Of a stretch of 64,000 nucleotides of DNA, positions 1-12,168 are shown in pieces. Position 1 is the stretch's first letter, and every line of letters begins with the position of its first letter. The translations under genes were made by a program, and so were the position numbers. Under the pieces are notes generated by a model. The model saw only the letters and a list, made by a program, of their open reading frames with translations, made no database searches and was not told the DNA's origin. Source of the stretch: Bolinopsis microptera (lineage: Eukaryota > Ctenophora > Tentaculata > Lobata > Bolinopsidae); NCBI RefSeq assembly GCF_026151205.1, contig NC_087075.1, forward strand, positions 11,328,303 to 11,392,302. Reading direction: 5' to 3'.

Positions 1-472
1 AAATCTCGTTGATATCGAATTTTTCTTTTTTTAAATCTGCATCTTCTTGGATAATCATCTTTCATTTCGCTGTGAGTACCCTAGAAATTATTGAGTGTAT
101 CATTGACACGTCTTGAAAGCATGGATTTGCAAAATCAATTGTGTGATTATACTTCTGCAAGGAAATGTTGCAAATTCTCAGATGATAGCAAATTAAATCT
201 CAGAAAGAAGAACGACAACAATAATAAAGATTATAATTAGTTACATTATTTGTATTTTGATTATTACATACATGATAATATATATTTGAATTTAGACTTG
301 AAATAAAACAAAGGTTGCATATTCAAATACGTCAATGTATTGTATAAAATCAATAGAAGGTGAAAATACTATAAATAGTTAAATCAATTCAATTTAACAC
401 GCCATTGTGAGTGTTTGAATTAGGCTTGACTGAAACACTGTGAAACAAAGAGGGACAACATTTTCTGATCGA
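1..472. other. 3' flank of WDR70, no gene seen
   Basis: AT-rich sequence downstream of the WDR70 stop codon (the gene is read on the minus strand). It should contain the 3' UTR. A T-rich run near position 20-33 could be an A-rich tract on the transcript strand, but I see no clear poly(A) signal. No supported ORF. Confidence 0.4.
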
Positions 473-2490
473 TCATTTCTGGTAAAAATACATAGGTTTC
501 TTAGGAACAGGTTCCTCACTCAGCGTATCCTCAGTTACCTCTTGGTAGATATTTTTACTTTCTGGACCATAAGCCGGAGCAATCCAATACGGATCCTTCT
601 CACAAATATCTGCGTATTTGAGCAAGACCTCTCTTGGATCTTCTTCTTCAGCTGGGGGACCGTGGGTATCCAATGCTATCTCTTTTGATTTAAACGCAGC
701 TAAACTGCAACCTTTTGTCTTATGAGCATCCAAACCATATAGAGGTTTGTCTGGAGCAGCTGATCGAACAGGATCTTTCCTTGATTTGTCTTTTCTCCGT
801 TTGGCATAAAGGAATCTCTGCTCTCTGTACATTGGCAGACTGTATGGGTTGATAACTTGCTGTTGGAGTCCAGTGGGAATTTCATCGTTTTTAACCTGCC
901 TTCGGCGGGGCTTTGCTGCACATAAAAGTGCCCCACGTGAGCTAAGTCCTGGACTGTAGTACATCTTGACAATACCGTTGCTGCAGCCCACTATGATTTG
1001 ATTCAACTTGGGATGCCACAATATTTTTGAAACACTCGATTCCCCAACAGAGAACCTGTAAACTTCGTCGAACGTGTTGGTGTCTAAAAATACAAGTTCC
1101 CCTGATCCCCGCTTGACTGAGGTACCCGTCATTACAACTTTCTCATCAGGACTGAACCAGCAGTCCGTTCCCACGAAAACATTGTCTAAATTATTTGCGG
1201 TATTCACAGGACTTTTCATATTTCGCAAGTCCCATAACTTAACTGTATCATCACCTGCGCCGCCTCTTGTTAAAAGTCGGTTTCCATCAATAGAAAATTT
1301 GATGCAACTTGTTTCTGTGGTTTTTACATGCGCAGTTTTATTTGAAAGTTTTGGTCGAATGAATGGTCCTTTAGTTGGATATAACGATAAGGCACCATCA
1401 ATTGTAGCAACTGCAATCATTGAGGAATCTTTACTAAACACAGCATGGGTTGGACTGACTTTCTTACCATCTGAACCCCTGAGTTTAATAACCGTTTTCT
1501 GATTTTTAGTGACATTTATATCCCAAAATCTAACTGTACAATCTGAGGAGGATGTCATGAAGATGTTTCTATCCTTGGGATGCCAAACAGCATTATAAAG
1601 AGATGATACATGACCATTAGTTCTCCCCATATCAACAATGTATTGATCACCCTTTCTGCATTCATAAACTTGACTTCCATCTCTGTCCAGAACTTGAGCC
1701 TGGGGGCCACCACCAGACATTAGAAGCAAATCTCCAGTTATACTATACTCAATGCTTCTGATATGATAATTTTCCATGGGCTGAATTGTTCTGAAAGATT
1801 GGAATCTGGAGTCCATAGCATTGAAATCCCAAAACTTCACATCAAAGTCCTGACTCCCAGTAACCAATCTTGCACCAGCAGGGTCTAATGCCAGTCCTGA
1901 TACAGCTTTGGAAGCATGGTTAAGTTTGATTTCATGAGATATTGGTAACAGCTCTTTTCCTATGGTATTAGCAGAATCATCATCATTATCTGAAAAATCG
2001 TCATCGGAATCAGATTCTTTTTCTTCACTGCTTCAATACTCGAATTTTCTGGCGCTGTCTCTTTGGCTGCTGTTTGCCCTGATTCAGTAATTTTTGCTGC
2101 AGGATTGGTTTTTTCAACTGTCGATACCTTTTTTTCTTTACTAGGAGTGGGCTTTTTCTTTGCCACTTTTCCAAATCCTGAAAAACCCATTATTTCAGAC
2201 ATTTTTGTATAATCATCGTCCTCTTCATCATCAACAACCTGATTGAAAACACTTATCTTCGTTTTTTCAACCTTCTTATTGAAATCGTTCATCATTTGAT
2301 CAACATCAAATTTCTTGGCTTGTTTAGATGATGGCTTGCTATCATGTCCACTATTTGTAATTGAAACAGGACTACTGTCTGACCCTTTAATGTCCTTTAT
2401 TACTCCAAACCCGGAAGAATTGCTTGATGATGAAGTTTTGTCAGGAAGCGAATTTGATAAGGATATTTTACCAAAACTGATTTTCTTCAT
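473..2490 (-). CDS. WDR70: WDR70-like WD40 repeat protein (one frameshift)
   Basis: About 672 codons, close to the size of known WDR70 proteins (around 650 residues). The N-terminal third is low-complexity and acidic and includes a MGFSGFGK motif and the stretch leading into LPISHEIKLNHASKAVSG, typical of WDR70 just before the first WD repeat. WD40 repeats follow (VTGSQDFDVKFWDF, SSDCTVRFWDI, DDTVKLWDLR), then the basic family C-terminus. WDR70 is a nuclear protein linked in other organisms to chromatin and the DNA damage response; that role here is inferred from family. Reading from ATG at 2490, the frame shifts once in an A5 run on the coding strand (2018-2022); one extra A would rejoin the acidic ESDSDDDFSDNDDD segment to the WD domain. 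The frame has no introns, which is unusual for this gene and allows either intron loss or a retrocopy. The shift may be an assembly error. Confidence 0.93.
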
Positions 2491-4192
2491 TTTATGAAGC
2501 TGAGAGCATTAATGTACCTGAGATAAGTTAATTTATCAGTAGGCTGGGTAAAATTGTTACAGGCTATGTGATTGACTGCAGTGGATACAAGGATACATTT
2601 AGGTGGTAATTATTTTATTGAATACACAATAGTGGTGATCCTGAAATAATTTCAGTTAAAAAAAATCCAATTATTTGCAAATATTATAGGAATAATTTAG
2701 AAATGTTATGCTAGTGTAAAAATAAATCGAATTTGTAAGCAGATATTTGACTTTGAATTGTGGTCATATAGCATTATGCAGCAGATCACTTATCCCATTT
2801 AATTTATAGTTCTACACGAGATGACAAAAATTCAAAAGCATGCAGTTTCGTAATTTTATGATGAGTCTGAACTATTTCATATGAGCCCCTGCCTAATCTT
2901 TCCTTTATTTAACTGACGAGAATATGTAAGAATATACTGAATAGCATACTTGTTTACACAGGGCACTAAAGCACTGGGTCACTAATCCATCACATGGCAC
3001 TGTCATAGAAGCAGCACTTTGCAATTGGTCGTTTCCATCAACATTCAACATGACATAGATTGCTGATATGAATGGATTGGCTCTATTTTTATATATATTA
3101 TATATAATATATATATATTTCATGGCTGGACTTCTACACAATAAAAGAAAGCGGTTGTGATTAGATCTTCGAAAGTCTTTGCATCGTTTATTTACATCAA
3201 TTCTGAGAAATTATATCATTAAAGTAACTACAACAAATACGAATCATATACAATTGAGAATAAATACAAACTAAAAGCAGTGGGAAAATCTGATGAACTG
3301 AAATTTAAAAAAGAAACTGAAAGCCGTTAAAAATGTACTCTTATCTTATCTCTTATCTAAATACTGATAACTGATTCTCGGAAAATCACTTAAAATCACA
3401 ACGAAAACCTGTAAAATTTATACTTAAGTAAAAAATGTAATATGCACGTCTCTGGAATAATGGTATAACTAAATAAATGTATGTTAGGTATATTTTGATG
3501 TCGAAGCGTGTAATAAATGTTAGAATTTATTTATACATAAACAAGGTATAATATTCAGTATATTCTTACATACCCCATCCAGACTAATGACAAAATTCCA
3601 AAACTGCAAGCTTTTGCGTTATTTTAATTATCTCGTGTAGCTCAGTGATCTGCTCCAGTGTGATTTATTTGTTTTTCTGGCTTTGAATTTGGAATGGTTA
3701 GTTGTCACAGCTGGCAAATTTTTTTAGCTGATTGAATAATTGCTAATTTTAATTTCTGTACATGTTCTTTGGTACTATCACTGGATTCTAACACCAATGT
3801 TTTATTCAATAGTTCATAGAAGGAAATACACAAAGATTCAAAGACGCCCATTATTCAATCATGGAAGTAAAGGTTAGTTCAAGGATTTATGTGATTTACC
3901 TTTTTATTATATTGTAGTTATTTTGCCGTTAAATTGTCAACAATCTCGAGAAGTATTTGTGAGTTTGCTTTTAAACTGTCCATTATTATTATTAAATCTA
4001 AAATAGCTAATAATTTAATAAATTATTAACAGGCCCCTTAACGCGGGCAATAATATACGCTTTATAAATTATATAAACAAATTGCAGTCTATTTTTCCAA
4101 TGTTGTTAAGTGTCTCTTTAGATCTGTTTTGGTGTTTTGTGGGAGTTCCCACATTTGTTGGTTGAGAATGCTCAACATAACATACATGATGC
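2491..4192. other. intergenic, AT-rich, no gene seen
   Basis: Upstream flank of WDR70 up to a GC-rich island. Apart from the decayed inverted repeat (2780-3656), I find only short random ORFs. Confidence 0.5.
2780..3656. repeat. degenerate inverted-repeat element
   Basis: The segment 2780-2871 matches the reverse complement of 3577-3656 with roughly three quarters identity. Shared blocks are AGCAGATCACT, CTACACGAGA, a TGCAGTTT block and AGTCTG. Between the arms lies AT-rich DNA with a TA-rich run near 3090-3118. This looks like an old foldback or MITE-type element; no terminase or transposase is present and target duplications were not resolved. Confidence 0.4.
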
Positions 4193-4435
4193 TTGACTGC
4201 TTTATTGACCCGGACAGGCACCGGGGGCAGACATCCCAACACCAGTGCGTTGGGACATAGTGTTGGTCTGCTTCAGGACGTGTTAGATCCTAGAGAAGCC
4301 GCCATCCCCTCTACTGCTTTAGCTCAGCGGCAGCATGAGCCCTGGTTTCCTGCCACATTGGTACCTCTGAAAGTACAGAAAAGTGGTGGATTTCGGGGTC
4401 CAGGATCCTCCCTCTTTAGTCTTTAATCTTTACGG
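4193..4435. repeat. GC-rich island, probable repeat fragment
   Basis: About 240 bp of clearly higher GC than the neighbours, without splice-bounded coding sense. On the minus strand it ends in a sequence resembling a polyadenylation context (CCCGGGTCAATAAAGC-like, AATAAA). This suggests a retroelement 3' end rather than a gene. Family not recognised. Confidence 0.25.
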
Positions 4436-4554
4436 TGGTATTATTTCTCTGAGATGTTTGCAGAGTCTTTATTTTATGATCTTTCTAGTCTAGTTTTAAA
4501 CTGTCCAAAAAATACCGGTTACTATTATCTTCACTCTAATCATTTTTGTTCGCA

Positions 4555-5641
4555 GTGCACAAATAACAATGAATATGACGTCGCAATAGTTGGGGGAGGC
4601 ATATCTGGGCTATATTGCACCCTGAAGTTATTGGAAAAGTCTGAGAGTCTTGAGGAGCTAGATATCAAGAAAATGATAATCTTGGAGAGATCTGTCAGAT
4701 GGGTTGGTCGACTGGATACCGACATCATCACATTAAAGGCAACCGATGGAGAAACTGAAGTCGTCAAAGAAGAAGAAGGTGCCATGCGCTTCACTTATCC
4801 GAACAAGGAAGATCCAAAAAGCAAGTCTAACATGCCGCTTCTGGCAGCCCTCATCAAGACCTTCAGATGGAAGACCATGTATTTTCCTTTTTCATGACAC
4901 CCCAGGATCAGTCAGGTGGACAAGGTTCTTCACTGCATGGTATGCTATGCAGAACCCCTCCGTGTTGAGGGACATGTTCAGTCTAGAAGGGGATGAGGAG
5001 TTTAAATCTCTGGATGAAATTGTTAAAGATATCTACCATAAACTCCTGGATCACAACAAAGGTAAACTTTTAGTCCAATTCCCAAAGATATGTGAGGTCA
5101 TATGGAAACAAATGGACACCAAGCTTCTTCGAGAATATGAAAACCAAGATATACTGGGACTTCTTTAGGAACGAATTTACTTGGAAAGTGGGGATGCAAG
5201 AGACTCCTCTTAATCAGTTCTCGATGCAAGCTCTTAATGACAACAATGAACTATTCAGAAGGATGTCTCGATATGATGGTGGAAATGGTGGGTTACCTAG
5301 GTGAAGGGAATGCAGGGTGCATCATTCAACTTCTAATCTCGTTTGACCTCATCTGGGACAAAATCTACCAATTAAAGAATGGGTGGTCTTCCCTGGTCGA
5401 AAAGATGGTCGAAAAGGTAGATCGGAAAGATGAAGTAGTCATTGGTGTTTCAATGATTAGTGAAGAAACAGAATATTTCAAGCTAACTCTTAACCCGCAA
5501 AGGGCTACAAAGACAAAGAACAAGGACGTGAGAACAATATCGACGAAGCATGTGGTTATGGCTGTGCCACCAGAATCAGTTGAAGATATTACTTTCACTT
5601 TCAATGATACAACTCAGTGGCGTAACTTTGCCTGTTGGTGA
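4555..5641 (+). pseudogene. flavin amine oxidase / L-amino-acid oxidase-like pseudogene
   Basis: The 5' part encodes a dinucleotide-binding motif DVAIVGGGISGLY (near 4574) followed by an ILERS...GRLDT segment and EEGAMRF...PLLAALIK. These are features of the FAD-dependent amine oxidase family, to which L-amino-acid oxidases belong. Family homology then continues through three frame changes, near 4880-4890 (a T-run), 5150 and 5265-5290. It ends with a NGWSSLVEKM segment and VRTISTKHVVMAVPPESVE, typical of the middle of these enzymes. The C-terminal FAD and substrate-binding part is absent: the copy stops at a C-run (5641-5655) next to the 3' end of a LINE. It has no introns, several frameshifts and a missing C-terminus, so it is a broken and probably non-functional copy. 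Some relatives in venoms and secretions are cytotoxic by making hydrogen peroxide; nothing suggests this copy does so. Confidence 0.8.
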
Positions 5642-5705
5642 CCCCCCCCCCCCCCGCTCAGTGACGAAAAATGACTTACTTGTACTTGTACTTGATTAGG
5701 TCTCC

Positions 5706-7783
5706 TCAATCATTCGAGTGGCCTGCACCAATGAACTCCCGTTTGTGACGTATCATCTCCCTCCAAAGTTTGCGGTCACTAGCCATCTCGCTCGCTCCTT
5801 CTAGGTCTATGTCAGTGTTTCCTGTAAACGCTGCAGCATCTTCCAGCAAACATTTCCTCCAGTTCTTTCTTGGACGGCCCCTAGATCTTCTCCCATGCGC
5901 AGGGGTCCAGTTAAGCAGGTACTTAGGAAGCCTAGTGTCTGGCATTCTGGTGACATGGCCAAACCAACGCAGGCGGTTTGCTCCTATGAACGTCTCTACT
6001 GGATTTATCTTTGCACGCTCCAGCACTTCAGTGTTTCTAACCCGATCGAGCCATCTTATCCTAAGTATTCTCCTCAAGCAACGCTGATGGAACACCTCAA
6101 AGCGATGTAGCTGCTTTTTGGTTGTGTTCCAAACCTCACTACCATATAACAATATTGTCAAAACTGCTGCCTTATAAATCCTGATCTTTGTATAAGACTG
6201 GATGTTGCGGTTTTTCCATATATTACTCAGTTGATTGAAGGCTCCGGAAGCTTTCTGAATCCTAGCTGACAGCTCACGGTCGATAGTACCGTCGCTGGAG
6301 ATAATTGTACCTAAGTACGTAAAGTCACTAACTTGCTGCACTGGCGTGTCTTCAACAGTGATGTTCACTGTGGCTTCTTTCGTGTATGGCCGTTGAGAGG
6401 TTGCTTTACCAATGACCATAGCCTCAGTCTTTTTACCATTGATTCTGAGACCTCCCTGGGCACCATACATACACAAAAGGTCAGTTGTTTCTTGAAGACC
6501 TTCCTCGCTGTTATCCAGTACAGCCATGTCATCTGCATAGTCTGTATCTAACACAGTGATATCATCAACAAGCGGACTGATAGATCTTTGAAGAACCGCT
6601 CCGTGGGACACCACTTTGTTGCTTTCTGTTCTCTCAGCAGCCACATTGAGGCAGACATTAAAAAGTGGGGGACCCTGAATGTCTCCTTGGCCACTGCCTG
6701 AACTTACTTCAAACCATTCTGATAGTTCACCATTGTGTCTAACAGCACTAACAGTTCCATTAAAGAATGCCTGTATTATTCGAATGTATTTACATGGCAG
6801 GCCATAATGACTGAATGCTTTCCAAATATAATTCCTGTCGATGGAATCAAAAGCTGCCTTGAAGTCCACAAAATTTACATACAGGGGGAGATTATATTCA
6901 ATGCAGTTATGTATAATAGTGCGGAGTGAATAAATCTGATCAATGCATGATCTGTTCTTTCTAAACCCACACTGATTGTCTCGTAGCAAACTTTCTAAAC
7001 CGTCACTCATGCGTTGTAATATGATGATTTGATACAGTTTAGATGCTGTAGATCTTAGAGTGATCCCCCTATTATTGGAGCAATGAGAGGTATCACCCTT
7101 CTTTGGTACAATTATCACGATGCCTTTCAACCAGTCGTCAGGCACTGCTTCTGAATTCCAAACTTTAGAGAACAATTTCTCCATCCTATCCACAAGACCA
7201 CTTGCCCCATACTTTAACTGCTCATTAGAGATTTCGTCGATCCCAGCACTTTTGTGGTTCTTCAATTTTTTGAGACAGTTTAAAATCTCAAGTCTAGTGG
7301 GGGGACCATCACCATCACCAAGATAAGGAAAGCATGGAACCACTTCAAGATGGTCCAGGTCAGACAGATCCGCATTCGTGGGAGGAGGGTTTAATAGCTC
7401 CGAAAAATGTTCTCCCCATCTCTCTCTCTGAGCAGAAGGATCAGCAATCAACTTCCCGGATTTGTCTCTTACAGCAGTTGATTTTCGATTCTTCTTACCG
7501 GACAGTGTTTTTATCCGTTGCCAGACTTCCCTTTGCCGGCCATGGACAGCAGCTGTTTCCAGATCTGCTGCAACTCTAAGAGCCCAATTCTCGTCGTCTT
7601 TCCTGCAGCTCTTTTTGACAAGTTTGTTGGCCCGAGAATACTCGCTCCTATTGTTGTTGTCACTAGGCGCCATCTGTTTAATCTTACTGCGTTCTGCAAT
7701 AAGGCTTTTTGTCTCCTGAGACAAATGCTGCTGCTTTCTGCGCCGGGGGCGCTCACCCAGTACCTCCATAGACACTTCTTTAA
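5706..7783 (-). CDS. LINE reverse transcriptase (ORF2, RT and C-terminal part)
   Basis: About 690 residues of open frame. Visible RT motifs are VDFKAAFDSI (motif A), SGSGQGDIQGPPLFN (motif B region) and DTDYADDMAVL, the catalytic YADD box. A FGHVTRM element and an Arg-rich HGRRSRGRPRKNWRKC motif lie near the C-terminus, as in invertebrate APE-type LINEs. It would copy its own RNA into DNA at the target site. The annotated frame begins inside the nested element, but the true LINE reading enters at the TTAA junction: removing the insert with one TTAA joins the upstream ...KDTI to KEVSMEV in frame. The frame is otherwise undamaged, so this LINE was intact here when the DNA element jumped in. Motif B has GDIQGP where GDPLSP is usual, which may impair activity. 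Confidence 0.92.
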
Positions 7784-9811
7784 AGGACCAGTTAACTGAA
7801 AAATTTGTAGTCTCCAATTTGGCTAAGATTTAAATCAGCTGTGACAAACTGGTAAAGAATCGTATCGCCGAAAGAACCAACTCTCTAGCGTACGTGTAAC
7901 GCGTGTTATTGCAATAATAAGCTGTGGCCTCGTGACGTCATAAAGTCCCTCAGTGCGCGCTTGCATAGCGTAATTTACATTACAAATGTTTATCATCGTC
8001 AATAAAACACGTGTAACTCACTCAAATTTTAGAATTATGACTATTACCCTAGTTCTCCAAAATCCTTATAGTTTTGGCTATCATCCTAACTAAAGGAATA
8101 GCTGATTGGATGTACAGTGCTCACGTCATGATTTTAAACAGTGATATAGGTTCTTGAACAGTGGCGGGTGAATGTACGGTTAGAAAGTTTCTGCTATTAC
8201 AACTTATGTCAATATGTGATAATTTTGGATTGTTTTCATTGCTTAATTACACAAGCAGGGAGACTGTACCGATTATTTTTCCCCAGTCCATGAAACTCTA
8301 ACGAATTTAGAAAGGATACAGATAAGTAGGAGTTTGTTCAATTCCGAGAGCAATTATATTTATAGCATAGCGAAATTTCTAACTTTAATCTGCAAGTGTC
8401 TGCCAGTACAGGAGACAAGAAGTCTGGCTACTTTACGGCCGTTCCTCTGGGACCATTAGTAGAAGTAACTTCTATCAGAACAGTGCCGTGGGAACAGAAT
8501 TCCCGCCAAAATACCCGGTCTACCAAATAGTAAAATTACTGATTGGAGGTGTGTACGGTGTGAGGTGTGTTTTGAATTAGACTTCCGGCTTACCTAGTTG
8601 TTATCCTAATTGCATTATCATCGGTGCATAACATAAATAAACTACTGGTAAGTTTAAATACCAAGTGCAAACGTGTTCAGTCGATCGACCCACTGAACAA
8701 CCATAGAATTTCCAAGACCCTATTATTCTCTGGCCATATATTACGGCACGATCGATTGTTAGATGGCTAAATGACCAACGTTAATCTATACAATTCTAAA
8801 ACTATGAGCTAGCACTTTAATCTAAAAATACCTTTTTTATATTACTCCTGATTTTTACATTTCACGTAAAACATTGTCGCCAGAGGTTGATCATGGACAC
8901 TAACAGCTTAATTTGAGATAAATGACTTATGAGTTTCTCTAAAGTTAACTCTAAAGTTGTGTAGTCCAGTCATTTATGGACATTTATGGAAATGAACCTG
9001 CAAATGTTCTAATACTCACGAAACTTTGCACAGACCTTCCCGAAGTTATGATTAAACGATTTTCGTTTGGAGACATTTTTTTGACCGTGGAGAAAACCAA
9101 GGAGGGCCACGCCCATATTGACCCAATAACGTAACCGACCCCTTGCTTCTGAAGGTCGTAGAGACTTCAAAATAGGCTTGAACGAAGCCGCATATGCATG
9201 TTTATATAGGAGTTATTGAGCAACACATGGCCTAAAATCCTTACTTTTCGATAAATTCGCCAAAAACCATTTTGGGCGTGGTGCTAAGCCCATTTTCGAT
9301 ATGATCGTGATGGAGTCTTCAGACAGGATGCAAAAGAACCGCAATTAGCATATTAATATATGACTTACGAACAAACATATGCCTTAAAGTACTTACTTTT
9401 TCAGTTATTGGCGAAAAACTGATTTTCGGTTCCAGAAATCATGCAAAACTATGGGTATCTGGTTAATTGGGCTATGAAGACCCTAAAGGTTTTTGAATGT
9501 GTGCAAATTGTGCAGAATGGCCATGTTTATATACAACTTATGAAGCAACATGTACCCTAAATTACTTACTTTTCGAGTTATTCGGGGGAAAAGATTGTAT
9601 TATGTCCATTTTTTACCTGTAAAATACAGTCTCACGAGCTACTCTGCGCGCAAGAGGGACTTTATGACGTCATCGCCAAAATAATACAAACGATATTTAC
9701 ACGCGTTAGAGAGCAGTTAGAGATTTAGGAATTTCGACTCGTTGCTTAGTTTGCTATTTGTCACAATCTGTCAAAATATGAGGATAACTTTTTTTTCAGT
9801 TAACTGGTCCT
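7784..9811. mobile_element. 2.0 kb non-autonomous DNA transposon with TTAA target duplication
   Basis: Starts AGGACCAGTTAACTGAAAAA at 7784 and ends with the reverse complement at 9811. TTAA lies directly outside each end (7780-7783 and 9812-9815), the signature of piggyBac-type insertion. Subterminal inverted similarity extends over at least 200 bp, with shared blocks around GTGACAAA, ACGCGTGT and GACGTCATAAAGTCCCTC. There is no transposase ORF inside, so it is non-autonomous. It sits inside the LINE and therefore is younger. The LINE reading frame is exactly restored across the single TTAA. Confidence 0.88.
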
Positions 9812-10364
9812 TTAATGGTATCCTTAACTAATGTCCATTCTCCATCAAGATTCTCCTCCATTGGTAGGCAGCTAAAACGATTTTGAAGAGCAATGCAGTA
9901 CTCTTCAACCTTGGACTGATCTCTAAGATTCTCAATTGCTGGAGATATCCTACGAGAAGCGTTCATTTTTTGAACTGCCATAAGTTTGACTCTAAATTGA
10001 CCCCGAACCAAATAATGATCGGAGCCAATGTCTGCACCCCTGCATGATCTTACGTCAAGTAGAGAGTGACTCCACTTGGTAGAAATACAGACATGGTCAA
10101 TCTGATTTACTGTGCGGCCATCTGGAGACTTCCAACTTCCTTTATGAATATCACGATGCTGGAAAAGCGTCCCACCGATTGTCAGCTGATGTAATGCACA
10201 GAAATCTAATAGTCGAAGGCCGTTGTCATTTGATGAAACGTGAAGGGAATGCTTACCAATCACACCGGACCAAGCTGAATTATCTTGGCCAATGCGAGCA
10301 TTTAGATCTCCAAGTAAAAACTTCACGTCATGAGCTGGTAGTTCATCAAATGCCCCAGATAGCT
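9812..10364 (-). CDS. LINE endonuclease domain (5'-truncated, APE-type)
   Basis: C-terminal part of an exonuclease-endonuclease-phosphatase fold. It shows LLGDLNARIG (the GD-N box), TVNQIDHVCIS (the D-H region) and GADIGSDHYLV (the terminal SDH catalytic motif). The first half of the domain, with its Asn and Glu catalytic residues, is missing, so this copy cannot nick DNA. It is the upstream part of the same ORF as the RT at 5706-7783, separated from it by the nested DNA element. The frame continues upstream of the first Met to about 10364, where homology stops abruptly. Confidence 0.88.
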
Positions 10365-10398
10365 CAAGAAAACAACAATTTCAAGAAAACAACAATTT
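10365..10398. repeat. 17-bp direct duplication at LINE 5' end
   Basis: CAAGAAAACAACAATTT occurs twice in a row (10365-10381, 10382-10398) exactly where the first LINE loses homology. It may be a by-product of 5'-truncated LINE integration or of the second element's arrival. Confidence 0.6.
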
Positions 10399-10480
10399 TA
10401 TTTAGTATCAATTAAAGTTTTAATACTTTCAACACTACTATATAACAAATAATTTGAGAGTTAGTTGGTAGTTAGTTGGT

Positions 10481-12168
10481 ATGCCCTCTGCTCCTATACC
10501 CCCTCCTACACCCCCTCCTAGAACTCGAAAAGAAGAACTCGATAGAAGAACTCGAAAAGAAGAACTTGATAGAAGAACTCAAATAGAAGAATATATCAAA
10601 TCGGAAAGACTGAAATCAGATAAGGTAGAAGAAAACCCTGTCACTGCAAAATCGGATTTATGTGGAATCCCCACCCTTTCTCAGACCTTGAATGATATCC
10701 GTAATGGTCAAGATGCAGTATCAGATAATGCTGAAGGCAAATGGTTATGTGGGAAGTGTTCAAAAGTCCTTAAGGGGAAGGATAAGGCTATTGGTTGTGA
10801 AATTATGTGTTCCAGATGGTTCCATGATCGATGTGTGCTAAGTGAAGAGGAACAACTTAAGTTTTTTGAGGACCAGTCAACAGAACTATGGCATTGCAAA
10901 GAATGTGTACACAGACTTCAAGAATCTATAAGATGGGGCAAGATGATAGGGGAAGAGGAGATAGGAGCAAAACTAGATGAAGTCTATACAGAGATGATAA
11001 CTTGGCGCAGCAATTTATTTGAAGTTCCAAGAGGCAGAGCCGGGAAAGACTACATTGAGGAGGTGGCTAGGATTCTCAGTGAGTTTACGTATAACACAAA
11101 ATGGAAACCCTTTTCCTTAAAGCTCGTCCATGTGTTCATGCCTTTGATGCTCCAGCGCCCAACACCAAAATCGAAACCCAAGCAGAACACCAAATATCTA
11201 AAGGAAAGGCTTAAGTTGTGGGCACACGGTGAAATTGATGCAATTATGAAACAATGCCGTCAAATTCAGGCTCATCTGGACAAAAAGAAAAAAGACAGGG
11301 TCATCAATCATAAGAAAGCTTTCTGCAGATTGATGCTACAAGGGCGAGTCCAGAAAGCCCTTAAGTACATCAATGATGAAGAAAAACTTAGCAGTGGTGT
11401 ACATAATCTTACACAACCAGTCATTGATGAGCTTAAGAAAAAGCACCCAGAAGCTAGCCCTGAACATCCGGAGGTCATGCTAGAGGTCAAATCAGAGCTT
11501 CCTGACCAAGAAATTTATGAAAGTATTGATGCTGACCTGATTCAGAAAGTGGCAAAAGATCTAGATGGGGCAGGAGGTCCAACAAAGATAAGTGCCCATA
11601 TTTTCAAGCATATGATATGCTCAAGATTCCACAGCACTGAATCAGATAAGCTTGCCCAGACAGTCGCTGATCTGACTAAAAAGCTCTGCACAGAACAAAC
11701 TCCATCTAGCTACCTAAAAGAGTTTGTTGCAGGAAGACTTATACCCCTTGACAAAGAGCCTGGCTCTATAGTTCCTGCCATAAGACCTATAGGAATTGGA
11801 GAAGTCCTTCGAAGAATCGTTGCCAAAGCAGTCACAAGAATACTCAAGTTGGACATACAAATGGCTGCTGGGAGTCTTCAAACATGTTCAGGGACAGAGT
11901 CGGGCATAGAAGCTGCTATTCACGGAATGAAAGCAGTTTTTGAGGACGAAGACTGCGAAGCAGTGTTGTTGATCGATGCCAAGAATGCTTTTAACTCCCT
12001 CAATAGAAAGGTAGCACTAAACAACATAAGAGAACTGTGTCCATCTCTTCATTGCTTCCTCCAAAACTGTTATCAAGATTCAACAGATCTATACATAGTG
12101 GATGAAAAGGGACAGCTTGAAATCATCAAGGGAGAAGATGGTTCAACCCAAGGCGACCCAGCAGCCAT
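10481..12168 (+). CDS. REL-type LINE polyprotein, N-terminal part (PHD finger + RT fingers/palm)
   Basis: 562 residues up to the insertion point. The N-terminus is a short Pro-rich segment and charged degenerate repeats (RTRKEELDR). A PHD-type zinc finger follows around residues 88-143: C-x2-C, then C-x3-C, H-x2-C and C-x2-C, ending ELWHCKEC. After a Lys/Glu-rich linker comes the RT region: IRPIGIGEVLRRI, then LLIDAKNAFNSLNR (motif A with the catalytic Asp) and EDGSTQGDPAA (motif B). PHD fingers usually bind histone H3 tails, so this one might guide the element to a chromatin state; that is inference. The frame runs into a poly(T) stretch at 12169, where a retrocopy has inserted between the second and third base of a Met codon. 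Confidence 0.9.

Larger units (their letters stand above)
5656..10364 (-). mobile_element. APE-type non-LTR retrotransposon (LINE), 5'-truncated, with nested insertion
   Basis: A minus-strand LINE whose endonuclease and reverse transcriptase parts are separated by a TTAA-flanked DNA element (7784-9811). Its 3' end (5656-5705) carries a short CAAGTA-type simple repeat, a common tail in RTE-like and related LINEs. The 5' end is truncated inside the endonuclease domain at about 10364, next to a 17-bp direct duplication (10365-10381 and 10382-10398). Clade assignment (RTE/CR1-like) needs a tree. Confidence 0.9.
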
